Below are positions 1 to 7,280 of a stretch of 11,355 nt of DNA, one piece after another. The position numbers and the translations under genes were made by a program. Under the pieces are notes generated by a model, which was not told where the DNA came from, did not search any database, and saw only the letters and a list, made by a program, of their open reading frames with translations. The stretch spans positions 1 to 11,355 of the forward strand of contig JAACEA010000242.1 of assembly GCA_009936695.1 (NCBI GenBank). Direction: 5' to 3'. The stretch comes from Planctomycetia bacterium. Its GTDB lineage: Bacteria; Planctomycetota; Phycisphaerae; Phycisphaerales; SM1A02. The stretch's first letter is position 1. Every line of letters begins with the position of its first letter.

Positions 1-801
1 CGAAGAGACCGCATCCGATTCCATCATGCACCAAAGGAGCAGGCTCGAACGGCCCGCACCGAGATAGGCGACGATGTCCGCGACGTCGGCGGCGTCGAGC
101 GGCCCCTCGACCGTTCCCCCATCGGGACCGCGGAAGGGACCGGCGGCCCCGGGCATGCCGAGATCCGCGCGGCCGAAGACGATGTTGGAGTGCAGATGCT
201 GGTCGCTGACCAGTCGCAGGTAGAAGGGATCGGTCACGCTCCCCGCCACCAGCGGATCGGGTCCCGGATCCACGGCGCGACTCGCCGGTTCATCCGACGG
301 ATGACAGGAGGCGCACTTCGCCGCGAAGAGCCGACCACCACGATCGGGATCGCCGTCGCTCGCATCGACCTTCCAGGGGATCCCCCGTGAGACGCCCTTC
401 GCGCCGGCGTCGCCCCACGCGGACCGCATCCCCACCACGAAGGCTCGAATCACCTCGTCGTCGAGCCCGCCGATGGCGTCGCCACCGAATCCGGGCATCC
501 GGCTGGACGGAATCCCGTCACGGATGATCGAGAACATCGTGTCCTCCGGGACCGCCATCAGGTACTCGCCGTTCCGCATCGGAAGTCCGGCGCCCAGGGT
601 TCCGTTCGCCCCGTGACAACCCGAACAACGATCGGCCCACGTCGCCTCGAATCCGGCGGGCGTCGAAGCCGACACCACCGGCGGTGGATACGGAGGTGGC
701 TTGCCGGGAAGTCGGTCGCAACCCGATGGCGCGACCCCGACCAGCGTGGTCAGCAGCGCCGAAGCGCCGATCGCCCTGGTGATTCGGCTCGTTCCACTCA
801 C
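1..801 (-). CDS. Dihaem cytochrome c, probable lipoprotein (3' end beyond the window)
   Basis: The frame starts at GTG 801 and stays open to the left edge (267 codons seen), so the C-terminus is missing. Two c-type haem sites are visible: CSGCH at residues 59-63 and CASCH at 163-167, each followed by a likely axial Met in RMPGFG (Met102) and GMPGAAG (Met216). This gives two tandem class I cytochrome c domains. The N-terminus has a hydrophobic stretch ending in PSGC (Cys28), an imperfect lipobox, then a Pro-rich linker, so I infer a membrane-anchored protein on the outer face of the cytoplasmic membrane. The GTG overlaps the stop of the preceding gene (GTGA), and GGAGG lies 10 nt upstream at 812-816. 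As last visible member of the oxidase operon it probably delivers electrons to the caa3 oxidase, or belongs to a partner complex encoded further left. Cytochrome identity is firm; its partner is inference. Confidence 0.85.
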   Translation of the reverse strand, partial: MSGTSRITRAIGASALLTTLVGVAPSGCDRLPGKPPPYPPPVVSASTPAGFEATWADRCSGCHGANGTLGAGLPMRNGEYLMAVPEDTMFSIIRDGIPSSRMPGFGGDAIGGLDDEVIRAFVVGMRSAWGDAGAKGVSRGIPWKVDASDGDPDRGGRLFAAKCASCHPSDEPASRAVDPGPDPLVAGSVTDPFYLRLVSDQHLHSNIVFGRADLGMPGAAGPFRGPDGGTVEGPLDAADVADIVAYLGAGRSSLLLWCMMESDAVSS

Positions 802-1652
802 GATTCGTCACCCTCCGTCCGCTCGACGCCCATCCGTCGCTCGAGGCTCCAGCCCACCTGGAGCGGCACCATCGTCGCGCGAGAGATGACGAATCCACAG
901 GCCAGCCCGAACGCCACCTGGCTTCCAAGGAACCACGGCCAGGAGATGTAGTCCTCGAGCGTCGGATTCACGACGCGGAGCGTCGCCCACGCGATCCCGG
1001 TCCAGATGACCGGCGCGATCAGGCCGCCCGCGAGCAACGGTCGTCGCGGCATCATGGGAAGCGACACCACGAAGACCATGCCCACGGAGATGCTGAGAAA
1101 GGCGTGAAGCCCGACCGACGTCGCGAACCAGGTCGCGTTGAACGTCTTGAGCTGGGCTTCGGTCGCCTCGCCGATGGACGGAAGCACGGTGCCGGCGAGC
1201 AGGTTGATGGGCAGCCAGAGACTTCCGGCGTCGATCACGCCCCATGCGGCGGCGACCACCGCCATCGCGATCGCACCGGCGATCGCCCCCTTCACGCCGC
1301 TTCGATACGGGTGAATCCGCTCGGGGACGACGTTGCGGGGCGTCTTCTTCGGACGCGGCGCGAACTCGGGTGGCGGCAGCGGGATCTCGCAGTCCGCGAC
1401 CGGGATCGCCTCGACGTTCTCGTGCGGGAAGACCTCGCGGAACCAACCGATCACGCCCACCAGCGCGAACACCGCCCCCACCACCACCACGAAGATGTTG
1501 GTGACGATCGCGGCGAACATGAAGGTCACCCCGAACGCGGTGATGATCGGCCACGGCGTCGGCCGCGGAATCGCCCGCAGATACGGCATCTCCCGCGCTT
1601 CGCGGGGGGCGAGCGCCGCCCGTTCCTCTCGTTGTTCCGCTCGCTCCGTCAT
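798..1652 (-). CDS. Six-helix membrane protein of the oxidase operon, subunit-IV-like N-terminal half
   Basis: This 284-residue protein has a charged N-terminus, two adjacent membrane helices (about 34-70) ending in WFREVFPHENVEAIPV, a proline-rich linker (about 85-115), and four more hydrophobic segments (about 119-140, 173-198, 206-226, 236-257). The two-helix front half resembles in size and position the small subunit IV (CtaF-type) of bacterial cytochrome c oxidases, and the gene sits where that subunit is usually encoded, after subunit III. The back half, with GAIAGAIAMAVVAAAWG and LWLPINLLAGTVLP, I do not recognise as an oxidase subunit; it may be a fused module. His182 and His76 are the only histidines near membrane segments, and no metal site is obvious. 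The ATG overlaps the subunit III stop (ATGA) and its own stop overlaps the cytochrome start (GTGA), implying coupled translation. An oxidase role is inferred from context. Confidence 0.75.
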   Translation of the reverse strand: MTERAEQREERAALAPREAREMPYLRAIPRPTPWPIITAFGVTFMFAAIVTNIFVVVVGAVFALVGVIGWFREVFPHENVEAIPVADCEIPLPPPEFAPRPKKTPRNVVPERIHPYRSGVKGAIAGAIAMAVVAAAWGVIDAGSLWLPINLLAGTVLPSIGEATEAQLKTFNATWFATSVGLHAFLSISVGMVFVVSLPMMPRRPLLAGGLIAPVIWTGIAWATLRVVNPTLEDYISWPWFLGSQVAFGLACGFVISRATMVPLQVGWSLERRMGVERTEGDES

Positions 1653-2278
1653 GATGCCGGCGCTCCCTGCGGCACCCGGCCGACGATGTAGACCAGGGTG
1701 AAGACGAGGATCCAGACCACGTCGACGAAGTGCCAGTACCAGGTCGCGACGTCGACCCGCTGATGATCACGATCGGGCCGGATGAACCCGAAGATCGAAA
1801 GCACCAGGATGACCACGAGCATGAGCATCCCGACGATCACGTGGAAGGCGTGGAGACCGACGAGCGAGTAGAAGTTCGTGCCGAAGGCGTTCGACTGCAG
1901 GGTGAGGCCCTTGTCCTCGATGAGCCCCCACCATTCGTAGCCGGTGCCGACGAGGAACTCGATCCCGAGCAGGATGGTCAGGGCGAGCCAGAACCTGAAC
2001 GCCCCCATCGCACCCCGGGCGAGGGCCCGGACCGAGATCACCACCGTGAAACTGGAGGAGATCAGGCACGCGCTGTTGACGAGCACCAGCCCGAGCTCGA
2101 GGCATTCGAGCGGCTGGGGACCGTCGGGACTCTTCCCGATGTAGTAGAGGTAGGTCACGAGGAACGCGCTGAAGATCGCGCTCTCCATGAAGATCAGGCA
2201 GGCCATTCCGACCTTGGCGCGGGACAACGGCGACCGAAGCGTCGCGGCTGCCTCCGGGTTGGCGGGGAGCGCCGTCAT
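1649..2278 (-). CDS. ctaE: Cytochrome c oxidase subunit III (short, five-helix form)
   Basis: Subunit III of the aa3/caa3 oxidase, an integral membrane protein that binds no metal and stabilises subunit I. Recognised from SRAKVGMACLIFMESAIFSAF (residues 19-39, containing the conserved membrane Glu32), the GLHAFHVIVG segment (141-150) and the family signature WYWHFVDVVWILVF (180-193). At 209 residues it lacks the first two helices of the seven-helix mitochondrial-type protein, as is common in bacterial caa3 oxidases. It starts 30 bp after the subunit I stop, with a G-rich GGGGGG stretch a few bases upstream as a possible weak ribosome site, and its stop overlaps the next start as ATGA. Start and family are both well supported. 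Confidence 0.95.
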   Translation of the reverse strand: MTALPANPEAAATLRSPLSRAKVGMACLIFMESAIFSAFLVTYLYYIGKSPDGPQPLECLELGLVLVNSACLISSSFTVVISVRALARGAMGAFRFWLALTILLGIEFLVGTGYEWWGLIEDKGLTLQSNAFGTNFYSLVGLHAFHVIVGMLMLVVILVLSIFGFIRPDRDHQRVDVATWYWHFVDVVWILVFTLVYIVGRVPQGAPAS

Positions 2279-2308
2279 GCTCGCACCCCCCGTCGGATCC
2301 GACCGGGA

Positions 2309-3994
2309 TCACTCGTAGTACGCATCGGGATCCTCCGGATTCTTCCGATCCCACAGGGGACGGGCGCTGGTGCAGGTCGGGATTCGGTCGAAGTTCCACT
2401 CCGGCGGCGGACTGGTCGTCCCCCACTCGAGGGTCCACGCGTCCCACGGATCGTCACCGGCCACCGGGCCGCGACGCAGGGCCCGGATCGCGTTCCACAG
2501 GAAGATCGCGACGCCGGCCATCTGCACCGGCACGCCGATCGAGCTGATCAGATTCCAGATCTCCCATCCGCGATCGGCCTCGTAGGTGTAGATGCGACGC
2601 GGCATGCCGAGGGCCCCGGAGACGTGCATCGGCATGAAGGTCAGCGTGAAGCCGATGAACAGCAGCCAGAACGTCCACTTGCCGAGTCGTTCGTCGAGGA
2701 GTCGTCCGGTCGCCTTCGGGAACCAGTAGAAGATCGCGCCGAAGATTCCGAACACCGTGCCGCCGAAGAGGACGTAGTGGAAGTGCCCCACCACGAAGTA
2801 GCTGTCGGAGAGCTGCCAGGTGAGGGGGACGGTCGCGAGCATGATCCCGGTGAGGCCGCCGATCACGAACATCGCGACGAAACCGGTCACGAACAGCATC
2901 GGCGTCGTGAAGTGGAGTCGCCCACCCCACATCGTGCCCAGCCAGTTGAAGATCTTGATGCCGGTTGGCACGGATATGAGGAAGGTCGTCGCCCCGAAGA
3001 ACGAGTCGAGGACCGGTCCCAGCCCGACCACGAACATGTGATGGGCCCACACGCCCAGCGAGATGAACCCGATGCCGACCGTCGCGGCGACCATCAGCGG
3101 GTAGCCGAAGAGGACCTTGCGACTGAACGTGGGCATGATCTCGCTCACGAACCCGAACGCCGGCAGGATCAGGATGTAGACCTCGGGATGCCCGAAGAAC
3201 CAGAACAGGTGCTGCCAGAGGATGGCCGACCCCTGCGTCTCCGGATCGAAGAAGTGCGCTCCGAGCGTGCGATCCAGGAGCAGCATGATCTGGGCGCCGG
3301 TGAGGATCGGGATCGCCACCAGCACCAGGAACGCGACCACCAGCATCATCCAGCCGATCATGGGCATTCGCATCAGCGTCATGCCGGGGCACCGCATGCA
3401 GAGGATCGTCGCGATGAAGTTGATCGCGGTGGTCATGCTGCCGAAGCCGCTGACCATGATCCCGAGGATCCAGTAGTCGGTGCTGTTTCCGCGGCTGAAG
3501 GTGCGGCTGGTCAACGGGGCGTACGCGAACCAGCCGACATCCGGCGCGGTGCCGGCCCCGTACAGGCCGTCGGCCCCGAGATAGCTGAAGTAGAGCAGCA
3601 GCCCGCCGAAGATGAAGAGCCAGAAACCGAACGCATTCAGACGCGGGAACGCCATGTCCCTGGCGCCGACCATCAGCGGGATCAGATAGTTGCCGAAGCC
3701 CAGCAGGATCGGCATGCCGACCAGGAACACCATCGTCGTTCCGTGCATGGTGAAGAGCTGGTTGAACGTCTCCGGGTCGATCACGTCGTTTTCGGCCCGG
3801 GCGAGCTGGAGCCGCATGAACGCGGCCTCGAGCCCCGCCACCAGGAAGAAGCAGAGGCCCGCCCCGATGTACATGAGGGCGAGCTTCTTGTGATCGACCG
3901 AGATCGCCCACTGCATCACCGACTCCCAGAAGCGACCACGGCCACCACGGCTGGTCAGCGAGGCCGGGCCCGGATGTCGTGGTGGAATGCTCAT
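2309..3994 (-). CDS. ctaD: Cytochrome c oxidase subunit I (A1-type haem-copper oxidase)
   Basis: Catalytic subunit that reduces O2 to water and pumps protons across the cytoplasmic membrane; 561 residues with about twelve helices. Visible ligands are His84 (FTMHGTT, haem a), His269 with Tyr273 (GHPEVYILILP, CuB and cross-linked Tyr), His318-His319 (WAHHMF, CuB), and His404/His406 (GHFHY, haem a3 and haem a). Proton-path residues are also present: Asp113 and Asn120 (ARDMAFPRLNAF, D channel), Glu271 in GHPEVY, and Lys347 (TGIKIFNW, K channel). This combination places it in type A1. The propionate-binding arginine pair is in GMPRRIYTY (466-467). It starts 13 bp after the subunit II stop, with only a weak GAAAG as ribosome site. 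No fused subunit III domain is present; the C-terminal 50 residues are a soluble tail. Confidence 0.98.
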   Translation of the reverse strand: MSIPPRHPGPASLTSRGGRGRFWESVMQWAISVDHKKLALMYIGAGLCFFLVAGLEAAFMRLQLARAENDVIDPETFNQLFTMHGTTMVFLVGMPILLGFGNYLIPLMVGARDMAFPRLNAFGFWLFIFGGLLLYFSYLGADGLYGAGTAPDVGWFAYAPLTSRTFSRGNSTDYWILGIMVSGFGSMTTAINFIATILCMRCPGMTLMRMPMIGWMMLVVAFLVLVAIPILTGAQIMLLLDRTLGAHFFDPETQGSAILWQHLFWFFGHPEVYILILPAFGFVSEIMPTFSRKVLFGYPLMVAATVGIGFISLGVWAHHMFVVGLGPVLDSFFGATTFLISVPTGIKIFNWLGTMWGGRLHFTTPMLFVTGFVAMFVIGGLTGIMLATVPLTWQLSDSYFVVGHFHYVLFGGTVFGIFGAIFYWFPKATGRLLDERLGKWTFWLLFIGFTLTFMPMHVSGALGMPRRIYTYEADRGWEIWNLISSIGVPVQMAGVAIFLWNAIRALRRGPVAGDDPWDAWTLEWGTTSPPPEWNFDRIPTCTSARPLWDRKNPEDPDAYYE

Positions 3995-4007
3995 GGTCGA
4001 CTTTCGA

Positions 4008-5189
4008 TCAGTTCAGCGTCAGGAGATAGTCGGTCACCGCGTCGAGTTCCGCGGCGTCGAGTTTGAGGGAGGGCATGTTGCAACCGATCTTCAACTGGGC
4101 GGGATCGTCGATCCATGCCCGCAGGTTCTCGCGGTTGAGCGGAATGAACCCGGAACCGATGGTGTCGCGACTGGCGAGGTGGGTGAGATTCGGACCGAAC
4201 ATGCCGTCGCTCGTCCCATCGACCGTGTGACAGTTGAGGCAGGCGTACTCGGCGAACACCCGTCGCCCTTCGGCGACCGTCGGATCCTCGACCCCGGGCT
4301 TCCGCTGCGCGTCGAGCCAGGCGTCGAAGGCCTCGGGCTCGTCCGCGTAGACGCGGATCAGCATGTGGGCGTGCTGCGTTCCGCAGTACTCGGCGCACTG
4401 GCCGAGATAGATGCCGGCTCGCTCGGCCTCGAACCAGGTGTAGTTCGTACGACCGGGAATCAGATCCATCTTGCCCGCGAGCCGGGGGACCCAGAAGCTG
4501 TGGATCACGTCCGCGGATTCGAGGCGGAGCCAGATCGGCCGTCCCACCGGAACGTGCATCTCGTTCGCGGTCACCACTTCGCCGGCTTCGTCGGGATAGC
4601 GGAACTCCCACCACCACTGATGGCCGATCACGATCACCTCCAGCGCATCTTCGGGCGGCGAGGTGATGTCGATGTCGCGGATGGTCCGGATCGTGACCAT
4701 CGTGAGCACGAACACGATGATCGTCGGGATCACCGTCCAGGCCACTTCGATCGGAACGCTCCCGTACACCTGCGTCGGCTCGGCGGATCCCCCTTCGCCT
4801 TCCCGCCCGGCCGCGCGGCGGGACCGGACCCCTCGGACGATGGCGAGCACCAGGAATCCCTGGACCACCACGAAGATCCCGATGCAGATCGCGAAGACGA
4901 GGAATCCGAGTTCGCGGATCTCACGGGACGGCGGGGACTCGGGCTCGAAGATGCTCGTCACACCCGCGCCGGACACCGGGGGCGCGTCGGGATCGCAGAT
5001 CACGAGCTTCGCATCGAGGTCCGCCACCGATCCGTCGGGCTGCCGAACCGGCGCGGGAGCCGGAGGCACCGGAGGCGCCGCCGCGGCCGCGTTGGCATCC
5101 TCCTGCGACGCCTCGACCGGCGCAGCCATCCCCGCCACACCTAGTGCGATGCAGAAGACGATCGCGATCACGGATCGACATCCTCGCAA
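4008..5189 (-). CDS. ctaC: Cytochrome c oxidase subunit II with fused cytochrome c domain (caa3-type)
   Basis: Electron-entry subunit of the oxidase. Numbering from the TTG start (393 residues): signal sequence about 1-25, Ala/Pro-rich stretch 30-50, two helices at about 94-119 and 147-167, then a periplasmic cupredoxin domain. The CuA ligands are all present: His230 (VIHSFWVP) and Cys265, Glu267, Cys269, His273, Met276 in GQCAEYCGTQHAHM. The aromatic patch GHQWWWEFRYPD lies at 189-200. A cytochrome c domain follows, with CLNCH (317-321) and a likely axial Met372 in NMPSLKL. I prefer TTG 5189 because GAAAGGAAG lies 7 nt upstream and a signal peptide follows at once. The longer frame from ATG 5279 would add 30 Arg-rich residues and run across a likely promoter. 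First gene of the oxidase operon; family certain, start likely. Confidence 0.95.
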   Translation of the reverse strand: MRGCRSVIAIVFCIALGVAGMAAPVEASQEDANAAAAAPPVPPAPAPVRQPDGSVADLDAKLVICDPDAPPVSGAGVTSIFEPESPPSREIRELGFLVFAICIGIFVVVQGFLVLAIVRGVRSRRAAGREGEGGSAEPTQVYGSVPIEVAWTVIPTIIVFVLTMVTIRTIRDIDITSPPEDALEVIVIGHQWWWEFRYPDEAGEVVTANEMHVPVGRPIWLRLESADVIHSFWVPRLAGKMDLIPGRTNYTWFEAERAGIYLGQCAEYCGTQHAHMLIRVYADEPEAFDAWLDAQRKPGVEDPTVAEGRRVFAEYACLNCHTVDGTSDGMFGPNLTHLASRDTIGSGFIPLNRENLRAWIDDPAQLKIGCNMPSLKLDAAELDAVTDYLLTLN

Positions 5190-5196
5190 GACGGAT

Positions 5197-5205
5197 CTTC
5201 CTTTC
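5197..5205 (-). promoter_or_regulatory. Ribosome binding site deciding the subunit II start
   Basis: On the minus strand this reads GAAAGGAAG, ending 7 nt before TTG 5189. The ATG at 5279 has no comparable motif. This is the main sequence argument for the shorter protein. Confidence 0.6.
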
Positions 5206-5220
5206 GACGTTCGACGCGCA

Positions 5221-5238
5221 GCGACGTGTGCACGTCGC
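5221..5238. repeat. 18-bp inverted repeat at the expected oxidase transcription start
   Basis: GCGACGTG-TG-CACGTCGC is a perfect 8-bp dyad with a 2-bp centre. It begins directly next to the start point predicted from the extended -10 element (about 5239). The tight centre suits a DNA operator for a dimeric repressor better than an RNA hairpin, though a 4-nt-loop hairpin in the leader is also possible. The binding protein is unknown. Confidence 0.5.
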
Positions 5239-5245
5239 CGCGCGG

Positions 5246-5254
5246 AATATAGCA
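5246..5254 (-). promoter_or_regulatory. Extended -10 promoter element of the oxidase operon
   Basis: The minus strand reads TGC-TATATT, a close match to the extended -10 consensus TGnTATAAT and an unusual A/T run in this GC-rich DNA. No good -35 hexamer lies 16-18 bp upstream (GCGTGT at the 17-bp position), as is usual for extended -10 promoters. Transcription would start near 5239 and leave a leader of about 50 nt before TTG 5189. Confidence 0.5.
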
Positions 5255-5285
5255 CGTCTGGACGACCGACACGCGACATCGAACG

Positions 5286-5297
5286 TGACGCGCGTCA
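5286..5297. repeat. 12-bp perfect palindrome upstream of the oxidase promoter
   Basis: TGACGCGCGTCA equals its own reverse complement. Its centre is about 53 bp upstream of the predicted oxidase start point, within range for an activator. With one flanking base it reads GTGA-N6-TCAT, a partial resemblance to CRP/FNR-family half sites; that resemblance is weak and the regulator is unknown. Confidence 0.35.
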
Positions 5298-5312
5298 TCG
5301 GCCCGAGGCCGA
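5298..5312. repeat. Small GC-rich stem-loop between truD and the oxidase promoter
   Basis: TCGGCC-CGA-GGCCGA forms a 6-bp stem with a 3-nt loop, 28 bp past the truD stop. No T-run follows on the minus strand, so it is not a classic intrinsic terminator. It might still slow or end transcripts from truD. Confidence 0.3.
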
Positions 5313-5340
5313 CCTGAACGTTTCGATCGACCCGTCGTGG

Positions 5341-6714
5341 TCAGGCGTCCCGGGTGGTGTCGGTCTTGAAGGCGTCTCGATCCCGCTTGTCCCGACGGTG
5401 CGCCTCGACGCCGTCGTCGCCGATGATCTCACGCAGCACGACCGTGGCGTAGGAACCGCGGGGCAGATCGAACGCGGTGCGAACGTACGGGCCGTGCTCG
5501 TCGAAGCCGGAATCGAGTTCGAGATTCGTGAGCCGGATCCGGTAGGGACGGCGGGTCCCCTTGAAATCGAGCCCGTCCCCCGCGAAGGCCGTCGCATCCA
5601 CGCCGGCATCCGCGAAGGCCGCCCGTTCGGAATCCAGGATCTCGCCCGTGGCCTGCGGCATGCCCGGCCCGAGGATGGGACCTCCGGGGGAGAGTTCGAA
5701 CGCCGCCGCCTGGGCGGCGAGATCCTCGCGCTCCAGCATGCCCGCATCGGCGAGGAAACTCCGCCGGCTGTCATGGCGAAACGCCACGTCGCCTTCGAGG
5801 ATCCGGTCGATCGTTCCGGCCTTGATTCGCGCCTCGAGGAGATGATTGAAGATCGAGGACTGCAGCGCACTCACCCAGAAGGTCCGCATCTGCTTGGAGA
5901 CGGTGGCGACCGCTTCCTCGGTGGATCGTCCCTTCGCGATCGCGGCGGCCATCCCCCGCTCCGCGACGTCGCGGCGACCCCAGCCCTTCGCGGCTTCGTC
6001 GAACCGACCCGCATCGAACGCCTCCCGCTGACTCCGCTGGTGCGCCGGAAACCAGGAACCGGTCGTCCCGAGCATCTCCGCGGCGAGCCCGTCCCAGTCC
6101 CGGGCCAGGATCATCCGACCGAGCCGGTGGGTGTTGCGGCGATATCCGAACCGCTGGGTGCCGTAGTGGTTCGGCACCCCTCGGCTCTCGAGCGTCTGCA
6201 TCGCCCGCCAGACCGCCGGGGCCTGCAACGGATCGAGGTCGCGGATGCGGATCGAGAAACGATTGCCGGCGAGATGACCTCGACGCAGTTTGTTCGTGTG
6301 CCAGTCCGCCCAGACGATCTGGACCCGCGAGTCCTCGATCGCGGTCGCGACCTCCGCGGGCGGACCCTTCCGGTCGGGAAGGTGAATCGAGATGGTCTGG
6401 CCGGTCATGGCCACTCGGTCCTTCATCCCCGCGGCGCCGATCGCCGATTCCTTCACCTTGAAGTGGCGGCGCAGGAGGCCGAGGAGTTCCGTGTGGGCGA
6501 GCCCGCGCTTCTGGACCCGGATGTAGAGGTGTTCGCCTTCCCCGCGCGGCTCGTACAGCGGAAGCTCGTCGACGATGAAGTCGTCGTCGCGAAGCTTGAT
6601 CCGCCCCGCGAGGAGCGGCGTCTCGAGGATCCGGCCCTGCGGCATCGGATCGCCGAGAACACCGGGCGCCGTCGGCGGGGCGATGTGGAGATCGTCGTCG
6701 GTTTTCTTGGTCAC
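5341..6714 (-). CDS. truD: tRNA pseudouridine synthase TruD
   Basis: Pseudouridine synthase of the TruD family, which in E. coli modifies uridine 13 of tRNA-Glu. From GTG 6714 it has 457 residues. It shows DDDFIVDELPLYEPRGEGEH (43-62) and GMKDRVAMTGQ (96-106), where Asp99 is the expected catalytic aspartate. HTNKLRRGHLAGNRF (139-153) and NHYGTQRFG (182-190) are both TruD family motifs. It is longer than the 349-residue E. coli protein, mostly through added sequence in the C-terminal half. I chose GTG 6714 because it overlaps the upstream stop as GTGA and has GAGGA 9 nt before it. An in-frame ATG at 6774 would add 20 mostly Arg/Gly residues read in overlap with the previous gene. Cytoplasmic; translation is probably coupled to the DUF151 gene. 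Confidence 0.93.
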   Translation of the reverse strand: MTKKTDDDLHIAPPTAPGVLGDPMPQGRILETPLLAGRIKLRDDDFIVDELPLYEPRGEGEHLYIRVQKRGLAHTELLGLLRRHFKVKESAIGAAGMKDRVAMTGQTISIHLPDRKGPPAEVATAIEDSRVQIVWADWHTNKLRRGHLAGNRFSIRIRDLDPLQAPAVWRAMQTLESRGVPNHYGTQRFGYRRNTHRLGRMILARDWDGLAAEMLGTTGSWFPAHQRSQREAFDAGRFDEAAKGWGRRDVAERGMAAAIAKGRSTEEAVATVSKQMRTFWVSALQSSIFNHLLEARIKAGTIDRILEGDVAFRHDSRRSFLADAGMLEREDLAAQAAAFELSPGGPILGPGMPQATGEILDSERAAFADAGVDATAFAGDGLDFKGTRRPYRIRLTNLELDSGFDEHGPYVRTAFDLPRGSYATVVLREIIGDDGVEAHRRDKRDRDAFKTDTTRDA

Positions 6715-7205
6715 GCGAACCCGTCCTCGCCGTCCTCGGAATCGTCCTCGGCGTCGTCGAAGTCGGGCATCCACCCCGGATGTTCCGGCGGTTGCTGGTC
6801 GACGGTCGGGTCGCTGGATGCCTCTTCCAGCACCGAATCCGCGACGAAGATGGGGACATCCGAGCGGACGCCGAGGGCGATCGCGTCGGACGGTCGCGAG
6901 TCGACCTCGACCAGCGCATCGCCCTGGCGGATGACGAGCTTCGCGAAGAAGGTCCCCTCTTCAAGGGCATGGATGACGATCTGGACGAGGGTTCCGCCCA
7001 TGAGCTCGATCACGTTGCCGAGCAGGTCGTGGGTCTGGGGACGCGGAATCGGCGTCTTGCGAAGACGTCGCTCGATCGCGAACGCCTCCGGAAGTCCGAT
7101 CGCGATCGGGAACATGCGATCACCCCCCTCCTCCTGGAGCGTGACGAACTGCGAATCCGCCATCTCGCGAATCAGCAGTCGGGCGAGCGTCACCTTCACG
7201 AGCAT
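6711..7205 (-). CDS. DUF151 / bifunctional nuclease family protein
   Basis: A 164-residue cytoplasmic protein of the DUF151 family, whose plant and mycobacterial members have been called bifunctional nucleases; the natural substrate is unclear for most bacterial members. Family motifs are FPIAIGLPEAFAIERRL (32-48), RPQTHDLL (55-62), EGTFFAKLVI (83-92) and the diagnostic VDSRPSDAIALGVR (101-114), followed by VPIFVADSVLEEA. The last 20 residues are very acidic (DFDDAEDDSEDGEDG). I use ATG 7205, which has AAAGGAG 8 nt upstream. A GTG at 7214 overlaps that ribosome site and is unlikely to be used. Its TGA overlaps the truD GTG. The pairing with a tRNA-modifying enzyme could hint at an RNA-related role, but that is inference. 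Confidence 0.9.
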   Translation of the reverse strand: MLVKVTLARLLIREMADSQFVTLQEEGGDRMFPIAIGLPEAFAIERRLRKTPIPRPQTHDLLGNVIELMGGTLVQIVIHALEEGTFFAKLVIRQGDALVEVDSRPSDAIALGVRSDVPIFVADSVLEEASSDPTVDQQPPEHPGWMPDFDDAEDDSEDGEDGFA

Positions 7206-7213
7206 CCGAAGCA

Positions 7214-7220
7214 CTCCTTT
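7214..7220 (-). promoter_or_regulatory. Ribosome binding site of the DUF151 gene
   Basis: AAAGGAG on the minus strand, 8 nt before ATG 7205. It is among the best matches to the Shine-Dalgarno consensus in the window, and it fixes the start at 7205 rather than GTG 7214. Confidence 0.7.
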
Positions 7221-7230
7221 GACCGAGGGG

Positions 7231-7254
7231 TTCGTCGACGAGCATCGTCGCGAA
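7231..7254. repeat. Imperfect stem-loop in the leader of the DUF151 gene
   Basis: TTCGTCGACGA-GCA-TCGTCGCGAA pairs over about ten positions with one bulged base and a 3-nt loop. It lies about 10 bp upstream of the ribosome site. No T-run follows on either strand, so it is a leader or protein-binding structure rather than a terminator, if it is functional at all. Confidence 0.3.
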
Positions 7255-7280
7255 GCAAGGTCGGTCGTGACATCCTATCG

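Noticed and set aside
1730..4066. A 778-codon open frame on the plus strand opposite subunits III and I
   Set aside because: It is the exact antisense of two certain genes. Its product is a low-complexity mix of Asp, Glu, His, Arg and Pro, as expected from the complement of GC-rich coding sequence, with no motif.
5190..5279. The 30-residue N-terminal extension of subunit II from ATG 5279
   Set aside because: It has no ribosome site, is Arg-rich, and crosses the extended -10 element and dyad. TTG 5189 has a good ribosome site followed by a signal peptide.
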